Below, in pieces: positions 39,265 to 49,836 of a stretch of DNA of 54,729 nt. A program made the translations under genes and the position numbers. The DNA lies in the NCBI GenBank assembly GCA_049999805.1, contig JBNGIO010005336.1, positions 1 through 54,729 of the forward strand. The letters run 5' to 3'. The notes below the pieces were generated by a model. It worked only from the letters and a program-made list of their open reading frames with translations. It was not told where the DNA came from and did no database searches. The first letter of the stretch is position 1. Each line of letters opens with the position of its first letter. Origin of the DNA: Folioceros fuciformis (Eukaryota > Anthocerotophyta > Anthocerotopsida > Anthocerotales).

Positions 39265-40904
39265 ATGACGCCGGCGGGGTTGGAGCCGGAATGGCTGGTG
39301 AAGGGAGACAATGCGTGGCAGATGCTGGCAGGGACGCTGGTGGGGCTGCAGTCGGTGCCGGGGCTGGTGATCCTGTACGGGAGCATCGTGAAGAAGAAGT
39401 GGGCGGTGAACTCGGCCTTCATGGCGCTCTACGCGTTCGCCGCGGTGCTGGTGTTCTGGGCGCTGCTGGGCTTCGGTATGTCGTTCGGGGAGCCGATGCT
39501 GCCCATGTGGGGCCGGCCGGAAGCCATTCTGGGCTTCAAGTTTCTCATCCAGCGGGCGAAGGTCAGCAAACTGGTGCAGCCGCTCTTCTTCCCCATGTCC
39601 ACGCTCATCTACTACCAGTTCGCCTTCGCCGCGCTCACCGTCATCCTCATTGCCGGCTCCATCCTGGGGCGAATGAATTTCTGGGCCTGGATGTTGTTCG
39701 TCCCCCTCTGGCTCATCTTTTCCTACACTGTGGGCGCCTTCAGTCTGTGGGGCGGTGGCTTCCTCTTCCAGCTCGGCGTCATCGACTTCTCCGGCGGCTA
39801 TGTGATCCACGTCTCGTCGGGCGTCGCAGGTCTCGTTGCTGCATACTGGGTCTGTCACCACCACCCAATCCAATCCATTCCATTCCAATCCGTTCCATTC
39901 CATTCCTTCCTTACTTCCGCATTCTTGCTGCTGCTGCTGTTCCTCTTGCACAAACCCAGTAGTATATGAAGTGGTCTCGCACTGACGAACTCTTGTTGCT
40001 GTCACGACGACGACGACGACAACACCAACAGGTAGGGCCGAGGTTGCCGCAAGACAGGGAGCGGTTCCCACCCAACAACGTGCTGCTCATGCTGTGCGGG
40101 GCGGGGATACTGTGGCTGGGATGGAACGGATTCAACGGCGGGGCACCGTACGCGGCCGGGCGGGACGCATCGCTGGCCATCCTCAACACCAACCTGTCGG
40201 CGGCGACGGCGCTGCTTACTTGGATGGCACTCGACATCCTCTACTTCCGCAAGCCCAGCGTGATCGGGGCCGTGCAGGGCATGTTCGCGGGCCTGGTGTG
40301 CATCACGCCCGGCGCCGGCCTGGTGCACGGATGGGTCGCCATTGTGTACGGCATCGCCGCTGGCACCGTGCCGTGGTTCACCATGATGAAGCTGCACCGA
40401 CAGATCCGTTTCCTGGCCCAGATCGACGACACTCTGGGCGTTTTCCATACCCACGCCGTCGCCGGGGTCATCGGCGGCCTCCTCACAGGTCCGTGTGCCG
40501 TCTCCCCCGCTCAACACCACACTCTTGACAATGTGTTGAATTGAATCGAGCGTCATCCATGCTGTGCAGGTCTGTTCGCCGGGAATGACCTGTGCGTTAT
40601 CTTCGGGTGCAATCATGAGGTTCACCAGAAGCGCGTGGGGCAGGTGATGAAGCAACTGGCTGGCGCCCTCTTCGTGGCGGGCTGGAATATGGTGATCACC
40701 AGCATCATCTTGCTGGTCATCCGCAGGTTTGTGCCGCTGCGCATGACCGACGAGCAGCTCGCGGTCGGCGACGACGCCGTCCACGGCGAGGAGGCCTACG
40801 CGCTCTGGGGGGACGGCGACCGCTACGACGACAGCGTCCGCAGCAAGTGCGACGACAGCGTCCGGAGCAAGTTCGACGACCCGTCCGTTCGCGGCCCATG
40901 GTAG
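39265..40904 (+). CDS. AMT2: AMT2-type ammonium transporter (3 exons)
   Basis: Exons 39265-39849, 40032-40488 and 40570-40904 join in phase (0, then 1) through GT-AG introns and give 458 residues, close to the AMT2 family length. The chain has eleven hydrophobic segments. Landmarks are [20 protein letters not shown] (first helix), [16 protein letters not shown] with the first pore histidine and the ammonium-site aspartate, [20 protein letters not shown], and [16 protein letters not shown] with the second pore histidine. The protein should take up ammonium across the plasma membrane. The N-terminus is short, without a signal peptide. The ATG at 39265 is preceded by an in-frame GTG that is not a credible start. 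The charged C-terminal tail contains two copies of DDSVRSK, a local duplication. The first intron carries a CCATTC-type simple repeat. GC-rich coding sequence gives long antisense frames, which I ignored. Confidence 0.95.
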
Positions 40905-40924
40905 GTCCATCTGGGTACAAACCA

Positions 40925-41091
40925 CACTGCTCGAGTCGAGTCGACTCAAAACGCATGGAATCGAATCGAGCCGATCGGATCCGATCCGATCCGATCCAAG
41001 CCGAGTGGAGTCGAGTGGAGTCGAGTCGAGTCGAGTGGAGTCGAGTGGAGTCGAGTGGAGTCGAGTCGAGTCGAGTGGAGTCGAGTCCATT
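40925..41091. repeat. GAGTCGA/GTGGA simple-sequence repeat
   Basis: This low-complexity block of GTCGA and GTGGA pentamers is preceded by GATCC-type pentamers, 20 bases after the ammonium transporter stop, so it is probably in its 3' untranslated region. Any open frame through it is an artefact of the 5-base period. Confidence 0.85.
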
Positions 41092-41389
41092 TCTTACTAC
41101 GTGAAATTGCGATTCCTTGTAGGACTACGGATTCCCGCGATGTGGAGATGCAGAGACAAATTGCGGAGCACCAGCATCAAATGCCGAACAAGCATGCCAT
41201 GGCAAGTTGCCCCTCCCCATGCCTCTCGTTGCAAGCATCTCGCACAATTCTTCCCCTCAACGTTGGCTAACTCAGCAATGTGCATGGGTGTGTGCGTCTC
41301 TGCGCAAATTCGCAAATTGGCATCTCAGGGAGTGATGATCAACCAGGCGGTGATTCACCAGGCGGTTTTCGGAATGGCCACAAAGTCAT

Positions 41390-41537
41390 CGCCAGGAATG
41401 TCCATGTCGAGCGCACCAGGAATGACCATGTCGAGCGCACCAGGAATGACCNNNNNNNNNNTGTCGAGCGCACCAGGAATGACCATGTCGAGCGCACCAG
41501 GAATGACCGTGTCAAGCTCACCAGGAATAGCCACAAG
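41390..41537. repeat. 24-bp minisatellite with gap
   Basis: At least five units of about 24 bases (core ATGTCGAGCGCACCAGGA) surround a run of 10 N (41452-41461). In the plus strand they would encode an eight-residue repeat (SSAPGMTM) ending at a stop at 41573, but no credible gene start is seen. Copy number is unknown because of the gap. Confidence 0.8.
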
Positions 41538-41574
41538 GGCTCCTGACTACAGGTCGCCAACCAACGTTGGATGA

Positions 41575-42584
41575 AGGGAACTCTTGAAGCGTAGCAGAAT
41601 TGTCCGAACAACGGAGAGTGCGGGGCTGTTGAGGAGGATTTCTAACTGCGGATTGTGTATACAAATGTAAATACCTTACACTCTACCTGACTTTTGGCCA
41701 CATCGCAGCTTCCTGGATGTATCGTTGTAGGTATAGTCTGTCTTTCATGTACGATTCTTTGAATGATGCAAGTGAGATCACCATCCGCTTGGCTTGTCCA
41801 CCTGAACGTTTTCTCCAAAACCGGAGAATTTTGATGGCGCACACGCATACATCACGCACCTTGCGTCACCCTCGCTGCAGCAGCTAACATGTTGTTCGTG
41901 AGTTTCCGGCTTTACTTGGACAATCTGTCCAATTTGCCCTCGCTCGTGTCTCCGCCTGAGGTCACCCTACTGGGATGAGACAAAGCAGGCTGCTTCAACG
42001 AGGACGTGAAGCGAGCGATGGCGCGCGATAGGGCAGATTATGAAGGAAGTCTTCCAAAATAAAAAATCTAACCCTTCACCTCCTCGAACGCTGTAGAGAC
42101 GTACCTCTGTGGAGGCTGGAGGTGTAACCACGTAGAGGAAAAGGGACCCCCTTGGCTTCGACAAACTCCACACTCAGAGCCAGAGAGAGCGAAATTTCGA
42201 AGATCCGATGCTAAGTGCGTCAGTCTCGGTGCCAACTATTGTGGCAAGCTGTAGCTGGAGCTTCCTTCTGCTGACATACCGCTGGTCGACAGGTACGGAA
42301 GACCGCTCGAGAGAAGCCATCGGTTGCGTGCAAGGATTCTGTTTGGCAGAGTTTGAAGAAATCTTATTGAAACGCATACGTCATGACCCATTCGTTCCGC
42401 GCACTACGGCCAGGTGTCCGGAGGTCCCAGCTTTATTTTCAAAAAATTGTACAGTTTGATGTTGCAGTCGTCTACAACTGAGGTCACCCTTGAATGAGAC
42501 ACAGCATGCCTCGTCACCAAGAGCGACAAATGAGCAATCGCGGCAGGGTGTCCCGCAAATCAGATTTCAACAAAAAAATGAGAT
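41575..42584. other. Intergenic, no gene recognised
   Basis: This is the 3' flank of the cysteine synthase gene on the minus strand. Two short repeats of TGAGGTCACCCT followed by GATGAGACA-like text occur near 41957 and 42479. A frame at 42208-42459 has no domain. Confidence 0.5.
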
Positions 42585-45500
42585 CTAAGTCTGGACTTCC
42601 TCGAACACTGGGGTAACCTCCACCTCTTTATAGGCTGGATCTAACCACTTAGGATATGGCAGCCCTTTGGCTTTGAGAAAGTCCACATTGTACAGCTTGC
42701 TCTGGTACCTGGTTCCCACGTCACACAGAATTGTGACGATTGTGTGGCCCGGACCCAGCTCTTTCGCCAGCTTAATTGCTCCTGACAGTAGTCGGGCCAC
42801 ATTATTAATCACCAGAAGCATGGTGACAGTAGCACGCACGACCTTGTCGAAGTTTCTGCTCTCGAAGGACATTGTGGGACAGGAGAAGAGGGACTACCTC
42901 CGACGTTGATACCCGTTGACAGACCCATGCAAAGCCCTTCTTGCTTCAGTAGATCGAACATGACTGGTAACGCTTCTTCGTCACTGACCTGAACCATATT
43001 GACTTGATATTATTCTTAGGGTGCTGGGTCTGGAGAATTAAGTGGAGAAGAAGCACGCCTGATTGACACTGCCGAACAATGCCGTGGTTAATTACTCATC
43101 CATACCTGACACCAAAAATCAACAACGCCTCCTTCTCGACTGGGAAGACCCCAGCCCTCCAAATTTGCGGTAACGCGGCCTTGGCCGATACCCTCTGATA
43201 TCTGTTTGGAGAGAAGTTGTACGCACAGGATGCATCAGTTCAAACATAAACCATCACATGATTGTTTGTAGATAAGGGCATGAGCAAGGAACATACTGAA
43301 TTGCCCGAAGATTCGAGCACACCAGTGGCGTAATAGCTATACATAGCCGCTCCGAAAGGATCCACCATCCCAATTTTGATGTTTGGACTCTTTTCTTTCA
43401 GGTACTGCAGGATGTGACCGCAGAAATACATATTTAGGTTAAAGGACAGACATAAACAGTAGACCAGACATTTAGGTTGCGGAAGCAACACACACAGCGG
43501 ACCAGATGTTCACCTTCCCTGTCCCAGAGAGCGTCCCACCTGTGCCTATGGCACAGATAAAAGCATCAACCTTTCCTCCAGTCTGCTTCCATATTTCAGG
43601 GCCTGAAGGAAACAATTCACAAAATTCATCATATATAGTTCATCTTGCAAACAAATAACATACCATTGTTGCTCCATGAACTGTCTCTCGCCTGTAGTCT
43701 CATAGTGTGCTTGCCGGTTTGCAGTGTTGTCAAACTGTGGCCATGGCAACACACACCAAGAAGCCTATTAGCCGTCGGCAACGAGCCATTGGTCCTGGAA
43801 AAAGCCTACAACACGGTCCAGAAACACCCTCGATGACTTCATGCATCTAATCTTCAGCAGACATAAAAAGGATCCTGAGAGAGACCTGATTGCCCCAGAT
43901 GGCACCTCCTGGATGGGTCTGCAGCACAACATCCAATCCAACAACAGATCCTTTAGATCAGATTATTCCTCATATATACTTGGACCCTCGAGTACAGCCT
44001 AGCGGAACCTCGCAGAATAGTTCACTTCACCTTTGCCAAAGCCTCTGCCAGTCGTCCTGAGTACTTCACATAGTTGTTAGGGTTCTTGTAGGGTACAGCA
44101 GGCACCTACAGAAAAGCATAATCCAAAACGGAGATGTTCAACCATCTACTAACAACTGAGTCGAACGCGAAGGGAAGTATCCCCGCTCCAACCGTCGAGA
44201 GAATCACACCTCGACAAGAGTTGCACCGGCAAGTCGTAGCATATCTTTTTTCTCCTGTGCAACAGGAGATGCATCACCGTAAACATCAAAGTGCTCATCG
44301 AGAAGTCAGGAAAAGGGTCCCGAGATGAGCAATACCTTGCTTTGTGTTTCTGGGATGACAATGACGGTTTTGTAACCCTTGGCATTGGCAACCAGGGCCA
44401 AGCCGATGCCTGTGTTACCAGCCGTTCCCTCTACAATCACACCGCCAGGCTTAAGAAGGCCCTTTTCCTCAGCATCCTGGGGCCATATTGCCACTGGTCA
44501 CTCTAAGCCCAAGCCAAAGACTTAGACATCTCCATCTCACGGCCACAGGCAAAGAGAGAAGGGCTCTCACTTTGATGATGTACAAAGCCGCCCTGTCCTT
44601 CACCGATCCTCCAGGATTCAAAAACTCCGCCTGTGATCACCAAACCAAAAATCTGAGACCGTAATACATACGACAGTACCCGAAACGTGAAAAGACAGTC
44701 AAGGCTCAAAATTTCAATCACACCTTCGCATATATTTCACATCCTGTTTCTTCGGAGGCTTTGGTTAGCCGTATGAGAGGGGTATTGCCGATCTGCACAG
44801 GACCCAACCAAAGGATTCTGGACGTTCACAACTCTCGGCTGCTGAAAATCCAGGATTATCAGACAAGCTCAGGAGTAGAATGCGAGCCTAAGGCAGGAGG
44901 ATTTCCGAACCCTCACAAACAGCGGAGGATTACCCAGTACTCACGGAGTCAGTGAAGCCTCTACGCACTCCGAGATCCCCAACACTTGGCTGCACGTACG
45001 TGTCCAGAGGCAACGCCTGTGCCACGGACTTGACGCTCTGCTGCACACGAAATGCCGGAATTAACAACCGTCACGACAGGACCAGCATCCAACCCCGACC
45101 ATGCGGCCACACTAAATACAAATCCGCTCCTAACGCCGGCACCGCCAAATTCATGGCGCATCGAGCTACAATTCGCAACTTCTTGAAACACAACTCTCAA
45201 CAAGTAATCGTCCCTGAATTGAGCCATACACAGCATCTACCAATGCGCGAAAATCTACCGATCCCATCTGCCAGCCAGCAAGAGGCTGAAAAACGAAAAA
45301 TTAGCCGCAACATGAAATTACAGAATTCCGCGTCGCCAGAGGACGTGGACGACGAAACCCAGGGCTGCCTACCAATTCCCGAGCCATGTGCGGCGAGCAA
45401 GGGGTCCACCACCGCACTTCCGAGATGAGAGGAAAAATCCCCAGCCGCCGCGATCCAAAAGAAATGAATGTGCGAGAAGCAGAGGACGCGAAAGAGGCAG

Positions 45501-45603
45501 TCCAAGGACCTCCTGCACCAGCCACTGCCGCGGTCACAATCGAGGACGAAGACGTGCGAGAACAGGAAGCAGAGCTGCAAAGAGCGGCGCGCCACGGGGC
45601 CAT
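42585..45603 (-). CDS. Cysteine synthase with mitochondrial presequence (14 exons)
   Basis: On the minus strand the exons are 45603-45373, 45040-44945, 44792-44724, 44630-44571, 44476-44336, 44254-44210, 44105-44031, 43918-43886, 43734-43692, 43602-43514, 43404-43297, 43201-43106, 42988-42898 and 42781-42585. The phases close throughout and total 457 residues. Exon 1 encodes a Ser/Arg-rich presequence ([17 protein letters not shown]). The core is a PLP-dependent O-acetylserine sulfhydrylase: [16 protein letters not shown] with the PLP lysine at about residue 143, [10 protein letters not shown] (phosphate site), [27 protein letters not shown] and [10 protein letters not shown]. The PETQS.EKKD and [13 protein letters not shown] text fits the bacterial and yeast Mcy1 branch better than the usual plant OASTL branch, as I remember them. 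Two oddities are a GC-AG intron (donor at 43691-43690) and an extra ~9 residues (WGLPSREGG) after TANLEG. Exons 1-2 are the least certain. Confidence 0.88.
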
Positions 45604-46137
45604 GTCAAGCCTGCAACCACGCACCTAGGTAACGTCGCCGAAGCCACCGTTGGATAAGGCTGCCAAAGGACGGCACGGTCACGCTCGGATGGATCTAAGC
45701 GGAAAACAATTTGATAGAATCAAACAACAGTACACAAGGATTCTACCGTGGCGTGAGGGGATTAAATTCCACCGTCTAAAGCTCCAGACATAAGAAGTAC
45801 CGTAAGTAGGGCCACTTTACCCGCAAGTGCGGGAATCATCCTACCCCGTCTGAACGCTCCATTTCCTGGAGAGGCGGCAGCGCGGACTGACCGTACACAT
45901 GTCCCTCAGTTGCCAACATGCTGTAGTTTACTACCTCTAATATGTCACATCTATTTGCTACTGGCGCAGAACCTACGATCGCCTGAGAGGAGCAGCGGCC
46001 TTCAGTCCTCGCCATGGGCACAGCTCCCGTCACAAGGACAGCAAAAATTGCAAAGGAGTCTTGCGACTTCTCCGAGCAGTAACCAAGCTTGCTCAACCTT
46101 CGAAAGAAGTGGAGACGGTGGCACACAAACGAGCACC
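45604..46137. other. Intergenic, no gene recognised
   Basis: This spans from the cysteine synthase 5' end to the PRPP synthetase 3' end; both genes are on the minus strand. There is no further frame with recognisable content. Confidence 0.5.
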
Positions 46138-47442
46138 TTAGTCGATATCCAGGCTGGAGTGGCGGAGGAAGCCAGTGGTGCAGTCATCGTGCACCCGCCA
46201 GATAGTCTCCCCGAGGAGGTTGGCTACAGATAGGACCGTCAATTGTGGAAAATAATTCTCTTCTCTGACGGGTATCGTGTTGGTGATGATCACTTCTTGG
46301 AAAAGGCCTCCCGAAAGCTTCTCGATGGCAGGGGGGCTGAAAACGGCGTGAGTAGCACAAGCATACACTGCCCTGGCGCCTTCCTGGTGCAAAAGGTGCG
46401 CGCCGTTAGAAATCGTGCCAGCAGTGTCGATCATATCATCCACCATAACGGCAACCTTTCCCTTGACATCGCCGATCAGGTTCATCACCTCGGCCACATT
46501 ATGGCCCTGCCTCCTCTTGTCCACAATAGCCAGGGGAGCGTCGGACAGCTTCTTGGCGAACGCCCTAGCCCTCGCAACCCCGCCCACGTCAGGAGACACA
46601 ACCACCAGGTCGTCTGCAGATAGCATCTTGCTCGCCAGATAGTCCAAAATCACAGGCTGGCCATAGACGTGATCGACTGGGATGTCGAAGTACCCGATCG
46701 ACTGACCAGAATGTAAGTCACAGGCAAGCACACGATGAGCACCGGCTTCCGTGATGAGGTTAGCCACAAGCTTAGCCGCAATAGACTCCCGACCTTGAAC
46801 CTTCCGGTCCGCCCTTGCGTATCCGAAGTAGGGAATGACAGCCGTGATCGTTTTGGCAGACGCCCGCCGACAGGCATCGATCATCACCAGAAGCTCCATC
46901 AAATTCTCGTTGGCCGGGGGACAAGTAGGCTGCACCAAGAACACATCACACCCTCGCACGCTCTCCCGCAGCTGCACATAGATCTCCCCGTCCGCAAACC
47001 GCTTGATCAGGATCTCTCCCAAGTCAAGCCCCATGCTGGCCGCAATCTCGTGCGCCAGCTGTTTGTTTGCCGTGCCGGAGAAAATCCTCAACCTGTTCAC
47101 TGGACAGGGCTCCCGCGCGTCCAGCTCGTGCAAGGCTCGGGACCCGAACCCTCCCACGATCGGCACTCCCGCAAGCTTCCCTACAGCCGCCGCAGCAGCA
47201 GCTGCCACAGATGGAGCTGGCCCCGCTCCTGTTCCAGGAGCCGTGCCGGCTGCGGCCGAATTCTGCAAAGCACATCGCGCATCCACACGCCTGTTGCACC
47301 ACCCATTCCTCCCGCCAAGGCGTCCCCATTCGGAGCTCGAATCCTGCCAATCCTTCCCCCGCGCAACCTGCGATGCTTGCAAGCAATGAGCCTCCTGGAA
47401 GCGATGGCCGACGCCTGGACGCAGGGAACACAAGGCCTTCAT
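46138..47442 (-). CDS. PRS: Ribose-phosphate pyrophosphokinase (PRPP synthetase), plastid-type
   Basis: The single-exon, 434-residue protein has an N-terminal extension of about 110 residues rich in Ala, Arg and Ser, consistent with a plastid transit peptide. The enzyme core follows. It makes PRPP from ribose-5-phosphate and ATP, feeding purine, pyrimidine, His, Trp and NAD synthesis. Landmarks are SGTANKQLAHEIA, RFADGEIYVQL, YARADRK, ACDLHSGQSIGYFDIPVDH (family signature with the metal-binding Asp and His), DKRR in the flexible loop, and VMVDDMIDTAGT, the PRPP-binding loop. The intact core and the loop sequence match the phosphate-dependent class I enzymes. The ATG at 47442 is only 123 bases from the ATG of the divergent ankyrin gene. 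Confidence 0.95.
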   Translation of the reverse strand: MKALCSLRPGVGHRFQEAHCLQASQVARGKDWQDSSSEWGRLGGRNGWCNRRVDARCALQNSAAAGTAPGTGAGPAPSVAAAAAAAVGKLAGVPIVGGFGSRALHELDAREPCPVNRLRIFSGTANKQLAHEIAASMGLDLGEILIKRFADGEIYVQLRESVRGCDVFLVQPTCPPANENLMELLVMIDACRRASAKTITAVIPYFGYARADRKVQGRESIAAKLVANLITEAGAHRVLACDLHSGQSIGYFDIPVDHVYGQPVILDYLASKMLSADDLVVVSPDVGGVARARAFAKKLSDAPLAIVDKRRQGHNVAEVMNLIGDVKGKVAVMVDDMIDTAGTISNGAHLLHQEGARAVYACATHAVFSPPAIEKLSGGLFQEVIITNTIPVREENYFPQLTVLSVANLLGETIWRVHDDCTTGFLRHSSLDID

Positions 47443-47565
47443 CGCCCTACGCTGTAACTGTCCCGGTGAATATTGCTTCCCCTTCGGAAGGTGTTAAACC
47501 CTATTGAAACCCTAGTCGGGCAATGTACGAGAAATAGAGTCTCATCCGAGATCAAAGGCGGTAGG
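47443..47565. promoter_or_regulatory. 123-bp bidirectional promoter of PRS and the ankyrin gene
   Basis: Only 123 bases separate two divergent start codons of proteins that both look plastid-targeted. Leaders and core promoters of both genes must be packed here, or the transcripts overlap at their 5' ends. No TATA box is visible. Confidence 0.6.
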
Positions 47566-49836
47566 ATGGCCTCGTTGATGCCACCCCTCTCGCCTTCGCT
47601 ACGTTCTGCAAGCTGCATCTCGCGGCTGGAAGACGCCTCAAAGGCTACCGTCTCGGGAAGAGGACGGTGTGTCCCCAGTCGATTGACCTGGAGTGGGAGG
47701 GATTTTGCGTGCGGTAGGAATTTGGTTGGCGGAAGGAATTTGGTTGGCGGACGGAATTTGGTGGGCGGTAGGAGGAAGGGTGGGCGACTGAGGGAGCGGC
47801 ATGGAGAGTTTGGGCTGGTTAGAGCCGCACGCCGATCGTCTGCCGACGAAGATGAGGAGGGAGGAGGAGGTGCGGTGGAGGGCCTGCTCGACAGCGACTT
47901 GTTCGAGCAGGTTTTCCAGGCTCCCAGGAAGAGGGTAGCTCCGCTTGTGGGGAAGCCGGGGTGGAGGATTGAGAGGCCTGGCCCGTTGAAGAAGGAGGTG
48001 TTGATTCCCGAGGAATGGAAGCCTGTTCAGGCGGAGCGGCATAAGTCCAGTTCTGTTCGGAAGAAGGAGTACATTGATGCGTTGGTGAAGGCAGCTCAGG
48101 AGAAGCAAGCGAGGAAGAGGGCTTTGCTGAATGATCAAGAGGATGAGGTCACTCACCGGACATTTCTGCCTCAGACTGGGGCTTCCGGAGTTGCATTATC
48201 TGGAGAGGCTAGAGACTACCATGGCGGGCTTGATTTGAGATTTCCAGATCAGGGCAGTGGAGGGGACGTTTCTGACGTGGGGAGTGGAGAAGAGGATTTC
48301 TGGGTTGGCGACGAGGATGATTACGATGATGTTGAAGGCCCGGAGGACAGTAGCTCGGGAGTTGGGGATGTCGCGGGCCCGCGGACCGGCGATGCTGATG
48401 ACGAGGACTGGAGCGATGCTGATAGTGGCACACCAGGCAGGGAAGGTCAGGAGCGGGTGGTGGGCGATGCTAAGGTATTTGTGGCTACCGAAAGAGCTAA
48501 GCCTAGAGACCCGTATGAAGCGTTGGGGAATAGGAGTTTTGCCGATGTTGTGAAGAGGGTGAAGGAGGATGAGGAACTAAAGGTGGAATCCACAGAGGGC
48601 CGTGGCCCAGTTCAAAGACCGGCTGGAAGATTGGAGACAGGGATCGAGCTGGAGGCTGTGAAGGCCTTGTTCAAGAAGCGGCCTCCAAACTTCTTGCGGA
48701 CCGGGTCGGAGGCGTGGAAGCCGCTGCATACCATCGCCTCTTCTTGGGAGAAGAACATGAATTTGCAGCAGCTGTTGAGATATGATATTGATATCAACGA
48801 GCTTGACAAGGATGGCATGACAGCCTTGCATAGGGCTGTGTGCAATGGGCGGAGAACCACAGCGAAGGTCCTCGTGGAAGCGGGTGCGAATGCTGAGGTT
48901 TTAGACAAGGATGGAGCAGGCTTACTACACTATGCTGCAAGAGCAGGTGTGTCTGATGTAGCCAGGGACCTCCTGAAGCTGAGGCTTGATCCCAATGTTC
49001 CCGACAACGATGGGTGGACACCGTTGCATGTGGCTGTGCAATCAGGCCGCAAAGATGTGGTAAAGCGTTTCCTGACTTATGGGGCCCAGTCTGATATGCA
49101 AAACAAAGATGGGTGCACGCCGGTGGACCTGGCTGTATCGTTTGCACTGGCTTTGGACTTCTACGATATTGTGAAACTTTTCCCCCTCTCTGCCGAGCAG
49201 CAGGGGACGCTTAATCAGGTCTCAACACCGGAGGAAAGAGTTTTGTATCAAAATCGCGTGAAAAGTTTTGGCATGACATCTCCCGAGAAATGGATGCTTC
49301 TTCACACTCTGGTTGCTTCTGGTAATCTCTTTCATGCCTGTGAGATTCTAAGGCAAGGTGGGATCGACCTTGGCGCTCTGGATAAAGATGGCCACACAGC
49401 CCTGTGGAAAGCGGTGGTTTATGGGAAGCCTGTGGCAGCCAAACATCTGGTCGAAGCTGGTGCCAATCCCTTCGGGATGGATGCTCGTGGGGCCACCTTA
49501 TTGCATTATGCTGCCCAAAATGGGTTTGTAGACAACATCAAGAAGCTAACGAAGAAGGGAATCTACGTGAACAGCCCAGACGAAGATGGTTGGACTCCTT
49601 TACATGTTGCGGTTCAAGCTGGGCGGAAGGATGTTATTTTGTGCTTGCTGAATCATGGTGCGGATAGGCATTACAGAAACAAGGACGGGAATCGAGTACT
49701 GGACATAGCTGCCTCGTTTGGTAGGCGATTTGGCTACTATCAAGTTGCCAAAGTGATTTCCAAAGCTCAGTATAAGAAAGCAGAAGAAAGGTTCGGAAGA
49801 CTAGAGGCTCAAGCGGCCACGGTACCGACAGAATAA
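47566..49836 (+). CDS. Plastid ankyrin-repeat protein, AKRP/EMB506-like, with duplicated ankyrin block
   Basis: The single-exon protein has 756 residues. The ATG at 47566 (MASLMPPLSP) is the first in the frame; the frame is open upstream only with TTG. The N-terminus is transit-peptide-like and contains a threefold GRNLVGG repeat (21-bp units at about 47712-47772). A long acidic low-complexity part (about residues 85-350) follows, then ankyrin repeats. Two homologous blocks are evident. One starts near residue 378 (PLHTIASSWEKNMNLQQLL, then DKDGMTALHRAV, then DGWTPLHVAVQSGRKDVV). The second starts near residue 575 (LLHTLVASGNLFHACEILR, then DKDGHTALWKAV, then DGWTPLHVAVQAGRKDVI). Arabidopsis AKRP and EMB506 carry one such block, interact with each other and are needed for plastid differentiation in embryos. 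The role here is inferred from that likeness. Confidence 0.85.
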   Translation: MASLMPPLSPSLRSASCISRLEDASKATVSGRGRCVPSRLTWSGRDFACGRNLVGGRNLVGGRNLVGGRRKGGRLRERHGEFGLVRAARRSSADEDEEGGGGAVEGLLDSDLFEQVFQAPRKRVAPLVGKPGWRIERPGPLKKEVLIPEEWKPVQAERHKSSSVRKKEYIDALVKAAQEKQARKRALLNDQEDEVTHRTFLPQTGASGVALSGEARDYHGGLDLRFPDQGSGGDVSDVGSGEEDFWVGDEDDYDDVEGPEDSSSGVGDVAGPRTGDADDEDWSDADSGTPGREGQERVVGDAKVFVATERAKPRDPYEALGNRSFADVVKRVKEDEELKVESTEGRGPVQRPAGRLETGIELEAVKALFKKRPPNFLRTGSEAWKPLHTIASSWEKNMNLQQLLRYDIDINELDKDGMTALHRAVCNGRRTTAKVLVEAGANAEVLDKDGAGLLHYAARAGVSDVARDLLKLRLDPNVPDNDGWTPLHVAVQSGRKDVVKRFLTYGAQSDMQNKDGCTPVDLAVSFALALDFYDIVKLFPLSAEQQGTLNQVSTPEERVLYQNRVKSFGMTSPEKWMLLHTLVASGNLFHACEILRQGGIDLGALDKDGHTALWKAVVYGKPVAAKHLVEAGANPFGMDARGATLLHYAAQNGFVDNIKKLTKKGIYVNSPDEDGWTPLHVAVQAGRKDVILCLLNHGADRHYRNKDGNRVLDIAASFGRRFGYYQVAKVISKAQYKKAEERFGRLEAQAATVPTE

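Noticed and set aside
39121-41090. Long minus-strand frames (316 and 362 codons) over the ammonium transporter
   Set aside because: These are antisense shadows of GC-rich exons and the GTCGA repeat. They run through the proven introns and carry no conserved motif.
46735-47507. Plus-strand frames over PRPP synthetase
   Set aside because: They are opposite-strand shadows of the PRS coding sequence without any motif.
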